Below, piece by piece: positions 35,680-48,063 of a stretch of DNA of 64,000 nucleotides. The notes beneath the pieces were generated by a model, which saw only the letters and a program-made list of their open reading frames with translations, was not told the origin of the DNA and did not search any database. A program made the position numbers and the translations under genes. This DNA is from Megamerina dolium (Eukaryota; Arthropoda; Insecta; Diptera; Megamerinidae): positions 88,237,671 to 88,301,670 of the forward strand of contig OY978525.1 in NCBI GenBank assembly GCA_963854835.1, written 5' to 3'. How positions within the stretch are numbered: position 1 is the stretch's first letter; each line of letters opens with the position of its first letter.

Positions 35680-36511
35680 ACACACTTGCATACAAAACAT
35701 TGTATGATACATGCATATGTTAAATAAGTACGAATATTCTTTACATATAAGAAGCCAGCAAGCAATATATTGTAATTATATGCTGATATATGTAAGTAAG
35801 AGGATTGTAAACATTAATATTCGTAATGAAAGTTATATGTAAGACAAAATTGAAATTGCTACAAAATTGATATTTTCATGAAAGCCTTGTATAAATAATT
35901 TCAATATATGTACATACATATTTTTAATTAAAGTCATTTATAATAAATGAGATAAAGGTGTATATGTATGTGCAAACGATATGTTAAATATTAAGTAAAT
36001 TCATGCATTGAACATATGCAATATATTTGTTTATTGTTCGGAGAGCTGATAATCACAAATTCATCACAATCAGATTAGCACAAATGTTATATATTTATAA
36101 GGCTAATATCGACAACAGTGGTCTGTCGGACAAATATTCTTGTAGTGTAATGGACAACAGCCTTCAACTGATGTTAAGGAAAGTCAATCAATTTAAACGA
36201 TTATTTATGAAATATTCGATTATTTCGTTTCAGGTTTCAAATCGAGACTTACTTACTAGCATAATCCGCCAGCCAGCTCTTTCCTTCGCTAGCTGGCGCC
36301 AGTTAGAAGTGTGTGAATATATTTTTGAAAATTACAAAGTTCATGTTATTTTTTTATTTGGGTTTAGTTTTGATTAAATTGCTTTACATTACAGCCTCAA
36401 AATTAAATCGAAAAATGTATCATGTTCGATAGATGGATGGATTCGTATTCCCACGTCTATTCATGTGTATCGGACATCACAATTTTTTCTTTGGGGGTTG
36501 TGCAATTTGTA
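35680..36511. other. AT-rich non-coding stretch, no gene seen
   Basis: A 116-codon plus-strand frame (36027-36377) has no family motif. Its end (RQPALSFASWRQLEV) is close to the inverse of the WRQLA-type end of RTE-like LINEs, so a small LINE scrap near 36250-36310 is possible but not proven. Confidence 0.45.
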
Positions 36512-37764
36512 AAGGGTTATCCATTTCGCGGTTTCAAAAGTATAGGGCTAGAATTCGACATCTGTCAAACTGAGTTGTTAAAACAATTTCTTTCTTTTTC
36601 AGTTCAAAGTCTGACATTTGCGAAAATGGATCGCTTAACTATAGCACAATGCATTAAAATTGTAAAGACCTACTACAAAAATGGTGGTTCTGCCACAGAC
36701 ACATATCGTGCTTTAAGAGGAGATTATGGTTTACATAATCGTCCAACTACGCAAGCAATTGGGAAAATTGTGAAGAAATATGAAGAGACTGGATCGGTTA
36801 CAGATATTGTAAGGCCTGTGCATCATCGTTTCGCTCGTACCACCGAAAATATCGCTGCTGTAAGTGAAAGTGTTGCCGAAGACCCGAATGTGTCGATTCC
36901 TCGTCGTTCTCAGGAATTAGGACTGTCTTACGGCACATTATGGCATATTTTGCATTTGGATCTACACCTACGTCCATATAAAATCCAGCTCACACAACAA
37001 CGCCAGCTAACCATTCACAACGTCGTAGATACGTCGAATAGGTGCTTGAACAACAGGCGGTGGACGGCGATTTTTCGAACAAAATTTTCTTCAGCGACGA
37101 AGCACATTTCTCACTCGGTGGGTATGTTAACAAACAAAATTGTCGTATTTGGGGTTCTGAGAATCCTCAAGTAATTGAAGAGAGGCCGCTAAATCCACAA
37201 AAAGTCACTGCTTGGTGCGCTCTTTGGTCCGGAGGTGTGATTGGACCTTACTTCTTCGAAAACGACGATGGAACGACTGTCACCGTCAATTCGGAGCGTT
37301 ATGGTCATATGATAACCGGCTTTTTTTTTGCCTGCTATTGAAGAATACGACTTAGAGAATATGTGGTTTCAACAAGAGAAATTTTCTGGCCGCGTAATTT
37401 CTCGTCGTGGAGATATCAAGTGGCCACCAAGATCATGCGATTTGACACCGCTTGACTTTTTTTGTGGGGCTACGCTAAAGACCGTGTTTATGCAGATAAA
37501 CCTTTAACTCTTGAGCACCTAAAAACCAACATTCGTCACGTTATGGCTGAGATACCGCCCAATATGTGTCAAAAAGTGGTCGAAAATTACCTCAAAAGAA
37601 TCGATGCTTGCAACAATTCGCGTGGTGGTCATTTAAATGATGTAGTATTTCACACATAATGTCAACGTTCAAACTTTATAATAAAAAAGAAATATCATGA
37701 TAAAAAATATTTTATATGTGTTTTATTTACATTTACTTTTGAAACCGCAAAATGGATAACCCTT
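36512..37764 (+). mobile_element. rosa-type (DD41D) mariner, lineage 1, 1253 bp, inactive
   Basis: Terminal inverted repeats of about 31 bp match at all but one position: AAGGGTTATCCATTTYGCGG, continuing TTTCAAAAGTA. Both ends abut TA (36510-36511 and 37765-37766). It encodes a disrupted transposase of the DD41D group. This group is known as the rosa subfamily, first described from tephritid flies, which supports the host assignment. Confidence 0.9.
36626..37659 (+). pseudogene. DD41D transposase, second catalytic Asp deleted
   Basis: The ATG at 36626 (MDRLTIAQCIKIVKTYYKNG) fits the family start; the longer frame from 36422 runs in from outside the transposon and is rejected. The helix-turn-helix parts (residues about 1-120, ending LGLSYGTLWHILHLDL) are open. 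Frame shifts near 37010-37050 lead into KIFFSDEAHFSLGGYVNKQN (first Asp 37096-37098), ENPQVIEERPLNPQKVTAWC and TVTVNSERYGHMI. A T-run insertion at about 37321 breaks the frame. After NMWFQQ the sequence jumps to SGRVISRRG, losing about 18 residues including the second catalytic Asp. TPLDFF (third Asp) is kept but the next bases are shifted. The C-terminus ends HLNDVVFHT. Confidence 0.88.
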
Positions 37765-40700
37765 TAGTACAATGAATATATGTCTCGATTAGCAGATGTC
37801 CATATTATCAGTGGATTAAAAATACAACATGACTGAGAGGATTCAGAATGTTAAGCAAAGGTTTTCCATAATTTTTTCCAAGGATGCAGTTCGGATACAT
37901 CAATAAGCAAAAACAGAAGCTCATCTCATAGATAAGCAATATTTTAATTTTTTGTTGTCTTTTCAATTTAATATATGATACATAAGCCAGTGGAACCACT
38001 GCGGCACAAGTCTTATTTTTTATAATGCGAGAGATTAATTGCTTTGGTAGTTTTAAATTTTTGAGAAACAATTTTTGTTTGCGCTGTTGTGTTCGATGAT
38101 TGAGTTCACTGCTGCAATAGTAGTTGGTGTGCAGACACTGCGTGGTCGATCATGTATTTTTGGCATTTTACTCTGGCAATATCTTTGTCGATGATTGCAT
38201 CTCATTATATCGTTATGTAGATATATTTGCTAAAGTATGTTGTATGTATAACAATGTCATCATAAATTTGAAGTCATTGCCACATTGTATGTCATTAAAA
38301 TTTGCATGTCTTTATATTGAAGAATTTAACCCGATTATAACTAGCTCAGACACTGGCATTTAGTGCAAGTTATTTTGATGTTGATTCTGTTTTTCAAATG
38401 TCTCATTGTCTTATGCTCAACAGTTTTGATTGCCGATTTGACATCAAGTAGCTTTAGTTGACTATGTACCTATTTGCATATTAATACTTTTACATCAACA
38501 TAAGGGGATAGGCAAATCAGACCAATTTAACAATCTGCTATTCCTAGTAAAGTTGATTTTAATTGCTTTGCATAAAGGGCAATACTCTGATATTTAAGTA
38601 ATGCTACATACCTTTAGCTACCCTTCTTTCTATTTGCATTCTAATTCACAATGTGAATGGACCCAATAAAAAACATCTGCGCTTACCGACATTAATACTA
38701 TTAGAGAGTGTCACCAAGTTAATAATATGTAAAAATTAGATACCATGACTTGTGTTAATGTAAATAATTCACAAAATGCAAATCACCCACATGCATAAGT
38801 ACCAAAAAAGTTTTAATGGATTATTATCAACACATAACTACCAACATATTGAGTACCACATAAGAGAGTGGCACAAAACGGGAAGGAATTATTTTAAAAA
38901 GTCCATTAACAGTAAAATAAATATGAACAAATTTATTACTTTTGAATTCTTTGAAAGTAAATTATGAAAGTTTTATATGACAACTCATTAAAATTACAAG
39001 GATTGTAATAAAGAAAGACGACGACGACGACGACGCCGCCTCAACAACATTGACAACGAATCATCATATTGTTAGAAAGATCATATATACATACTATACC
39101 TATGATTATGTGTCATATATATGAGGAAGAAGGAAGTGCGAAAGCGTATAATATAAAACACAATGTGACAAACTAATTAAAACATGGATTTGAATTGTTT
39201 TGTGTGCTACTTTATTTGCCTTTGTTGTTGTTGTGTATGTATGACAAAATAGTAGCAACATTTAAAAGCCAATGGGAATGGTATTAATTAAAAGCTGACT
39301 GCTCTCAAAATAATGACTAATTTGTGATATATAAAAGCACCCTGGAGACGATATAATATATTAAGAGTAGTTGATGATGATATTGAAGGTTGCTTCGTGT
39401 TGGCATATTTATATATTACCTACATACCTACTCGAACACTTACATATACAATGTTAGTTGTTTTGTTGTGTGACTAAAGCTAATTTTATCATTTTACATT
39501 TATACAGTATGTGGTCATGTAATTAGAACATATATTTTGAAATGAAACTATATTAAAACTTACTTAATTTTTTCAAAATGTGACGATATCGAAAGCAAAA
39601 GTGACTCTCCGTACATTTAGTGAACTTGACTAAACTAAGTAAAACTGTCTTTTCAAATGTGTAAATGCAGCTAAGGTCGCAAAGTAACTTTCATAAAAAT
39701 ATAACAAACAAAATAATCAATATTCGAAAAATATTCCAATTTTGTGTCCAAAGCAAATGTTCTTTGTTTCAAAAGCTAATCAACAATTAATGAAGACATT
39801 GTCCGAAGATGTTCAAATATTTTTGCTGTCACTGTACCGCATACTTTCATATACATACAAAAGTGGGTGATCAAACAGAGGTGAAATCAAGCAAATGTCA
39901 CGAAAGCTAAAATTGAATTTTCAAGGTTAAATTTTGCACTTACTATTAACAAATATTTTTATATACACGCGACCTATATATACATACTATTATGTACAAG
40001 TATAAGGCAATCATAATACAAATTAGTTTGTGAGAGTAGAAAATTGGCATAACAAGAAATGTCTTACAAAAAAAAAAAATACAAAAAAAATACAAAAACA
40101 AAAACTAATAAAAACAATTTTATGCGCCTCTTGTTGTGCTATTGAAATTCTTGAATGACTACCGCTGGCTTTATGTTGGCGAGGCGCTACCGCCCAATGT
40201 ACACAGCTTGATGTCAAGACTTAAAGTTTAAAGAAAACAAAAATAGCAGCAACAACAACAACAGAATGAATAATAACAATAATAATATAAAATAAACACT
40301 TAACAAAACTTTCAACTCACACAACATAATCTACGAAGCGAGCCTCTAAACTCTTGAGTATAAGTACATATGTACATAAAAGCATGTACAGCATCAATAG
40401 TAGTAGTAGTAGAAGTTGATTCCCCAATTGCAAGACTAAAATCAGACCTCTTATTCCCAAAGAGCACAAAGAAAGAACTATATATGTGAAACGAATGAAA
40501 TGAAAAGTTTCATTTTCATTAAATTTTCACTTTCTTATTTCTACTTATTATTCTCTTTCTTTATTTTTTATTTTTACTTTTTTTTGTGGCCTCTTGGCTC
40601 TGATGAAAACGAAAATATTGACCAAATACACAACGCTATTAGTACTTTAAACTTACAAATAGACTACATACACATACATACATATAAACAGGCCTATACG

Positions 40701-42617
40701 TGGGTGTATATGGGTATGGCAAATATTTAAGAATGTTTAATAAAGCCCTCAAGCAAGTTTAGAATGTATAGAATATTTATACGCCACGACAGTTGCATGT
40801 CAAAGGAATATGACCCTTTTCTGACATTTATAAAAAAAAAAAAAATAATGAAATATAGAAGCACGAATACAAACTTACTTGGCTATGTTATACCAATAAG
40901 AGTCAAAATATATAGAATGCGAAATAATTTGATGTCTCTATAAATGATGAAAGCGCGGTAGTAGCAGTAGTAATAAAACAAAATTAAAACAAAAAAACAT
41001 TAAGCAAATGCTTAGATAACATTGCTTCGAGTTCTAAAGAATTAGCATAATTATAAAGAACTTTTATCGCTTTTTCAAATATTAATATTAATATACATAA
41101 TGCCCATCAGTATCTATCCATCTGTGGTAATAGTTATTCGCTTTAAATTGAAAGCACACCAAAAAAAAACCTCAAACACTACGATCAAACTCCACAGTCT
41201 AGCTCTGATCGACACGAATGCCATGGAAACAATTTTGAAATTTTTCTTTACATGCTCATCTTTGAACCTGCTGATAGTGATATTGGAATCTGCAATTCAA
41301 GGTCAAGGGCAATAATAGCACACTTTCGTATACTTTTGGTTTACCTACTATTTTCAAACAATGTCTTAGAGTTTTGCGTATTGCATTACCGGGATCATTA
41401 TGATCATCATTGGTCTTGCATCCATCACCTATCACATAACATTTGACATGGTCGTCAATTACAAAAAGGATTATAATACAAATTTCAATTTTCAAAGAAT
41501 TCTTTATATTTGCCCACTAACGTGTATTTAACACATTCACCACTTGACATGAGTGTATGCAACTATAGTATAGTATGTCAGTGTGCAATTGAGATACATG
41601 TGGTGACCACGTATAGACCACGTATCGAACAAAGCTCCCAAAGCTAATTCTACAAAACTTGAAATATTTGGTTCAATATCTGTTGTTTCCGCTAAAATAT
41701 ACATGAATCTCGCAATATGCCTCATGCTAATGATCTGTCTCTATCACGTATAAAATTATTAAGCATAATCAAATATGCATAGTGGAATTACATCACTAAA
41801 AGCATAAGAAAAAGGTCCAACTGAAGTGCGCTCTGCGATAGATATTTTGCTCAAAGATATAATTTGAACCTACTATTTCGAAATACCACAATCGGCATTT
41901 TCTAGAAACGAAGCAACTACGTATTATTATACCGTTGCCATTACAACTTCAAAATAAAATCCAGTCAGCAATTTCTACTTCAACGTAACAGCGCCAGAAA
42001 ATGGCATTGTAAAATCGACCACGTGAAAAGTATTAATGACACATACACACACATGTAGTATATACACATACGAAACATTGACAGATTAATTTAACAAAGT
42101 ATGAAAAAGCAATTTCCTCCAAGTTGACATTTAGCCGTGTATATAAATGCATATGCATATATACATGCATGTATTTATCACCTGAGTGCTCACAATGAAT
42201 GCTATGATACTCACTAGAATGGTCCTTAGCTCTATAGAGAATATTGTATGAGTGAGTAATTCACGATAGAAAATACGACGAGCAACCGTTAATAAACGTC
42301 AAGTCTCAAGATAATTGCAACATCTGTTAAAAGATCGTTCCACGATGCAAAAACCTTTGTTGACAGATATTCATATGTATAAAAAAAACGCTTGCATTGG
42401 GCAACTGAAATTTTACACACCAATTGGAGCAAAGTAATTTACACTGATGTGTCGTCCTTTATCCAATCCATTGTGGTTATCGAATCATCAAGGCCAGGAT
42501 TTGGGGAGAAACATTCAGAAATTTGAAGCAGCTCCGCGCTTTCATTCAATGCCAATGACACACTTTTCCACCGAACTACTCGAAAAATATAAGCCAAAGT
42601 ATGACCAGCCGTGGTGG
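37765..42617. other. 4.9-kb AT-rich non-coding stretch with simple repeats
   Basis: Includes a GAC repeat (39018-39036), A runs (about 40069-40079, 40828-40846) and AAC/AAT repeats (40250-40290). A 63-codon frame at 42447-42638 runs into the SINE and is not recognised. No paired terminal repeats and no gene seen. Confidence 0.5.
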
Positions 42618-42902
42618 GTGCCGTGGCTCAGTTGTTAGTGCGTTGGCCTTCTGACCCGAAGGTTGCGGGTTCAATCCCCCGGCTCAGGCAGTTTTAATAT
42701 CGTAAAGATTTTTCTTTCGTACGTTGCCCACCTGTCGGCAAGTAATTGGCAATTTTTCGAGCAATAACAATTTACTATGAAAAATGCTTCTTAAAGAGCT
42801 CTGTGACAAAGTTCAGAAAAGTTGATGTTACAAGGGATGTGCCGTTCGGAAGCGGCTAATATAGTAGGTACCTAGTAGTAGTAGCATGTCCTCTCAGAAA
42901 GA
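42618..42902 (+). mobile_element. tRNA-derived SINE, copy e (best tRNA-like head, different 3' tail)
   Basis: The head starts GTGCCGTGGCTCAG at 42618. It has the A box TGGCTCAGTTG, the anticodon-loop segment CTTCTGA with TCT in the anticodon place, and a perfect B box GGTTCAATCCC. It aligns without gaps to a tRNA-Arg(UCU) pattern over about 60 bases. The body follows the family to about 42870. The tail then departs from the usual GCTCGGCC...GTGCCACATA end and instead reads TCAGAAAGAGGGCAACC, then CTTAACCTAACCT, similar in its CCTAA repeats to the LINE tails at 25783 and 53608. It is an older or separate subfamily member. Confidence 0.82.
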
Positions 42903-44650
42903 GGGCAACCACAATAACTTAACCTAACCTATGCCACAGTCGTTGCACCCGAGTTATAGAGATCAAGGAGAATGGGTAAAATATTGATGTGTTGTGCATT
43001 AACCAAGGGAACAATAAAGCATTATGATACTTCCCATCTATTCTCTATCGTAAATAGCATTGTTTCTAAAACGATAGTTAACGATATTCCTTAATTTATA
43101 TAATCAAACTCAAGTAAGAAGGCACATCTTAATTTCAATATTTTTGGTGCACTTAAGTGAGTTCAAAAATTGCATGGACCACTCCAATATATATACACAC
43201 ACACACACAAATATTCACTAATCCATATGTATGTGTTTTTCCATATACATATACATATACATAAAACGTGAAACACGCTTGTCTGTCGCACACAATTAAT
43301 TTTCTGTAATTAAAATTTATCCATTCAAGTGTAATTATTAATGAGACCAGAGCTGATGTAAGTACCATACGTATATATGTATACACGCTTACACATAGTT
43401 CAGTGCAAAGGACTCTATTATTATTGTGATATAAAACGAAAAGAAAAAAAATCTCCCCGCAATTTTAAATAATTAAAATTGACATAACACTGAAGTAAAA
43501 CATACTCGCACAGAGTATACAGCTACAAAGAATATAAATTAATGACATAGCGCAAAAAATCGAAGGCAAATCCCAGATGGCATTGAGAAATTGATTTCAA
43601 ATAAAATTACGCATATGCAATTACTCATATAAAACTATTATAGTTAAGTAGTTATTAACTTATTTAAGTAAAACTTTCTTCTTTTAAATAAAAATGTGTT
43701 CGTATTTTCCAAGATCATTACTTATTCAGGCTATCCAATGCACTGCGTCCTAAAGATCTTTTGTACGCCTTGCAAGATCATAGATTCGAATTCTTCCATC
43801 TAGGTTCAATATTGAATATATAATGTGAATAAAATCTCCCAGCAAAGCCTTTACAGAGAGAGGGCTATACTCTATACCTATGGTAAATGTTGGACCATTA
43901 TGATACCGTGAATTAATGCTATGAACCTAGAGAATTATATGTGTTTACTTGGTACACGTTAACATTCCATAGACTCACATAACATTCATATAACATTTAA
44001 TCAAAACAACATAGCCAGCATCACGTTTCACAACATTACCCACAAGATGCATCGTCAGTATAAAGTCAACACACGCAGCCGAAAATACAAATTCTGCGGT
44101 TCTAGAATCACACCACCGCAGCCAACTCCTTGCCATACTTACATTTTAGCTTTAGCTACTTTGTCTTCAATAAAAGGTCTCAATAAAAGGTCTTCTTGAC
44201 CAAAGGAAAATATATTTTTAAGAAGATTTTTAATACAAAATCTTAACTTATGCCTTATAGTTTTTAGCGCCACTTAAACGTCTCATTTGCAGGTGAAAGT
44301 GGCAGTTAACTGATTGAATTTTATCACGACAATAACTTATATATGAGTATCTATTTTCTATGTGTATGTGCTGAACTATAAATGAAACAAAGTTATATGT
44401 ATATAGTATGGTTTTTAGTGTCTCTTAAAATTTTAATTTAAATTGAAGGTAAAAATTTTAGTTTGATTTAACTGATAGAAAACCAGTCGGTAAAGGTGTC
44501 TATGGAATTATTCCTATTGAGTTAGTCTACGGTTATTTTTTATATGAATGATCGGGATGTCAATTAACCTAACATAAATAGTCCATTTTCCAAATTTGCC
44601 AATTGCCAAATTTTGCTGGCCTTCAATGTCTGCTTAACTTTTTAAAAGTA
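42903..44650. other. AT-rich non-coding stretch, no gene seen
   Basis: AC run at 43194-43208 and ATAC words near 43250. No coding motif in any frame. Confidence 0.5.
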
Positions 44651-45549
44651 AAGGGTTTTCCATTACGGACATAACAATTTCGTAACTTTATATGAACGCA
44701 CCCTTAAACTCTTTTAATCAACTGTCAATGTCAAAACGTTAGTTAAAATCAACATTTTCATCATGGTAAAGTTCACGAACCAGCAACGTTTGAAAATTAT
44801 TAAAAATTACTACCGAAATTCTGAGTCGGTGGTCGCAACTTTAAGAGCGAAAAATCATCTTCAGCGATGAAGCTCATTTCTGGCTCAATGGCTTTGTCAA
44901 TAAGCAAAATATCCGTTATTGGTCAGCAACAAACCCACAAGTGCTTCTTGAGACACCGTTGCACCCGCAAAAAGTTACTGTTTGGTGCGGTTTTCATGCC
45001 GGAGAGCCGTATTTTGTCGTGGATAAAAACGACCGTCATGTTACCGTCAATGGAGAGCGCTATCGTGCTATGTTGGAAGATTACTTGTGGCCAGAATTGG
45101 ATGAACTTGACATCAGCGATATGTGGTTTCAACAAGACGGTGCCACTAGCCACACAGCACACGTCACAATCGATTTATTGCAAGGCAAATTCGGTGAACG
45201 TGTTATCTCGAGAAATGGTCCGGTCGAATGGCCGCCTCGTTCATACGATCTAACACCATTGGATTTCTTTTTATGGGGCTTTATCAAGTCACTGGTCTAT
45301 GCCAACAAGACAACATCCAACGCGAAATTGCCAACGTTCCGGTCGAAATGTGTGCTAGAGTGTTGGAAAATTGGGTCCAAAGAATCGACCGCTGTAAACG
45401 GGCTCGTGGTGGTCATATGACCGAAATCGAATTTCATTCATAAAATGTAATGCTTGAAATATATCCACAATAAATTTGAACTCAATATCTCAAATATTTC
45501 TGTGTTTTATTAATAGATAAAATTGTTATGTCCCTAATGGAAAAACCTT
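44651..45549 (+). mobile_element. rosa-type (DD41D) mariner, lineage 2, 899 bp, internally deleted
   Basis: The ends AAGGGTTTTCCATTACGGAC and, reversed, AAGGTTTTTCCATTAGGGAC continue ATAACAATTT on both sides; they differ at two positions. TA flanks are at 44649-44650 and 45550-45551. The ends differ clearly from those of the copy at 36512, so this is another lineage of the same DD41D group. About 400 bp of the N-terminal coding half are deleted. Confidence 0.9.
44763..45443 (+). pseudogene. DD41D transposase with all three catalytic Asp but a deleted N-terminal half
   Basis: The ATG at 44763 opens MVKFTNQQRLKIIKNYYRNS. It is followed after about 29 codons by a jump straight to KIIFSDEAHFWLNGF, removing most of the DNA-binding region. 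From 44851 the catalytic domain is open in one frame to about 45300. The first Asp is at 44866-44868, the second at 45136-45138 (QQDGATSHT) and the third at 45262-45264 (TPLDFF). Codon positions give exactly 41 residues between the second and third Asp. A further small deletion and frameshift near 45310 separates this from the normal end (VPVEMCARVLENW...TEIEFHS, stop at 45443). It is inactive because the N-terminal part is lost. Confidence 0.9.
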
Positions 45550-47517
45550 TAATTCTTCTGCGGCTATGTATGAATTTATATAATTAACCCACATGGATAT
45601 ATAAAAAAAATAATTGCAAAACAAAAGAAATAATACAGTTTATATAAGCATCTAAATCTATTCAAATTTGCAATAGTTAGTTATCCAACGAACCTTACAA
45701 AAATATCATCAACAAATAATAATCACAGTGAAGTTTCCTTTGAAAATTACTGACCCATCGACTCTATTGTTATAGTACATTGATACATAGAGCTTCATTA
45801 AAATGCACAACACTTTACCAAAAATATCGTCTAAATTACCATTAAACTCCATCATCACTGATTCGTCTGTTTTAAATGCCAAAAAAAAAAAACCACAAAA
45901 AAAAAAAGTTTATGTCATTTTAATACCACAATATAACATCTACAAACATCCATATTATATGACTGGGTGTTATGTTCACGACTTTTTCTCCCTGTTTCGT
46001 GGGTGATTGTTCTGTTCTGGTTTTTTCAATTTCATTTTTATTTTATGAAATTTTATGTGCGCGAACCAAACTCAAATTAATTTTACAATTTGAACATCAA
46101 ATCAACAAACGAATGAACGACTGAAACTAATGATTTGGAAGTACTTTGCACATCTTGTGAAAATTGTTTACAAGTAAATTGTGAAACGAAGAATACTTCC
46201 TGAAATACCGAATTTAATGGATGAGAAACAGAAAAAAAAAACCACAAGAGCCAAACTAAAAAAGGGAAAATTGGCAATCAAATTGTGCTCATAAATGCCA
46301 ATTGAATGAGAATACAAACAACAATACCGATGACAACACAAAGGATAGGAAATGAAATGACTGAATTGTAACCGAAAATGAAATGAAAAGTATCCTTGCC
46401 CAGCTGAACTTAGTATAACAACAATAACAGCAGCGACAGGAACAACAATGCAAAACCATGTCGACCATCAATTATAAAATTCCAAGCAATTCATTCATTC
46501 ACTCAGCTGTTCATTTGCTCATTCGTTCATTACACAATTACATTCATATACATATATATTTCACTGAAATGTTCTTCCTTCCTCATATTACCATACCTCA
46601 ATAATCATGATTTTGTGCATTCGCTCACTCACTCACTCACTCACTAGCTCATTCGAATGCCAGTTCACTCATTTACTACATATAATGACAACAGCAGTAG
46701 GAGCATTACTACCAACGATAAAATACCTCAAGGCACTAGCAATATCGGCACCACCACCAGCAACAACAATAAAAACAGGATGTAACCCAAAATGAAAACA
46801 AATCGGCTTTTGAGAAAACGTCTTATTACTATTTTTCTTTTTTGCATTTAGCTTGCTTGTTCACATAGTTTATTTTTCACAGAATATTACAAAAGAGATA
46901 TATGGAACAGAAATTTTAATGCTTCAAAAACTGCGGCATGAGCTATTCAAAGCAGCATTTTGATTAATTCATGACAATGGCCATAGAGATGTGCTAATAT
47001 GTGCTAAAATGTCGAAATACCTCAGAGCAATATATAACCCTTTCTAATTGGTATGTGAATGAAAGTAGCACTTATTACTGGAGTGCTGAATCATCGGTCA
47101 TAAATAGAAGAAAAGATCTACAGACGATTTTACCTCTTAAGATCATTCAACTACTCGAAGAATTTAAGGCAGAGCAAAGACAAAGCTAAAACTACGCAGA
47201 ATGTTCTCCAGAACATAAAGTACAAAGCGATGGCAAATTAATGTGTTCGCTCTGGCTGAAGTCATGAATCGAATTAATCACTTAAATCACAGAATCACAT
47301 TAATTCTGAAGCGAGCATCAAACAGAACGAAAACTAACTGAATTTCTTTTACGTCTTGAAAGGAAGATGTGCGTGTCTTCTTTGCTTCACTACCAAAGCA
47401 CAATATTCATGGCTACATAGGCTAAAACAAAAATACAACTGCAGCACATAGTACATCCTGTCTAGTTTGCGTCCTTTTGTGAGAATCTGACCTATAATAA
47501 ATAGAAAAGAGATTTCT

Positions 47518-47553
47518 CAAGGTTCTTGGGAGCTGTTGGTCCCAAGAACCTTG
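47518..47553. other. perfect 14-bp inverted repeat with 8-base loop
   Basis: CAAGGTTCTTGGGA (47518-47531), loop GCTGTTGG, then TCCCAAGAACCTTG (47540-47553). The arms are of ordinary GC content within AT-rich DNA. The hairpin is too short for a canonical microRNA precursor. Function unknown. Confidence 0.85.
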
Positions 47554-47964
47554 GCTGAACTTTTCTTCCTCTCTTAATGTGTGTATTAAATTTTAAATAA
47601 TATTTAACAAAAACTACTAATATTACCCGATTACGAAATGCTTTTCGTAATTGCTTTTTCTGCTTTCCACAAACCACGATTTGAATGTAATGATGTTATT
47701 AAATTGGACTAATCAGCTATAGCTTGTAAAAGTTGGACCATTGCATGAAATATTTACTCGCACACAAATTTATTTAGCACTTCAACAGGCTTTATAATAT
47801 TATGCTTACAATATATAGTCGTACAATGTAGCAATTGCTTTATATTTTACTATGGGACATACGATGAGTGTGTATGGATACACAGACGCTTACATGTGAA
47901 TACGAGTATTAGATGTGGTTATGGGTTTTCAACATTTTTGAATCTATTTTTATATTATGCCTAC

Positions 47965-48063
47965 GTTGTTGTTGTTGTTGTTGTTGTTGTTATTATTATG
48001 GTTATTGATAGGCAAATATCGATTTTCGTGTTCAACATTATCATCATCATCATCATCATCATT
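47965..48063. repeat. (GTT)n and (ATC)n microsatellites
   Basis: A GTT run at 47965-47990 and an ATC run at 48040-48062, separated by a short unique segment. Together they create a Val/Ile-rich open frame that I reject as a gene. Confidence 0.95.

Noticed and set aside
36422..36625. N-terminal extension of the DD41D transposase frame
   Set aside because: It runs in from sequence outside the transposon and through the terminal repeat. The family start is the ATG at 36626.
44867..45253. 128-codon frame overlapping the DD41D catalytic domain
   Set aside because: It is another frame of the transposase. The motif-bearing frame starts at 44851.
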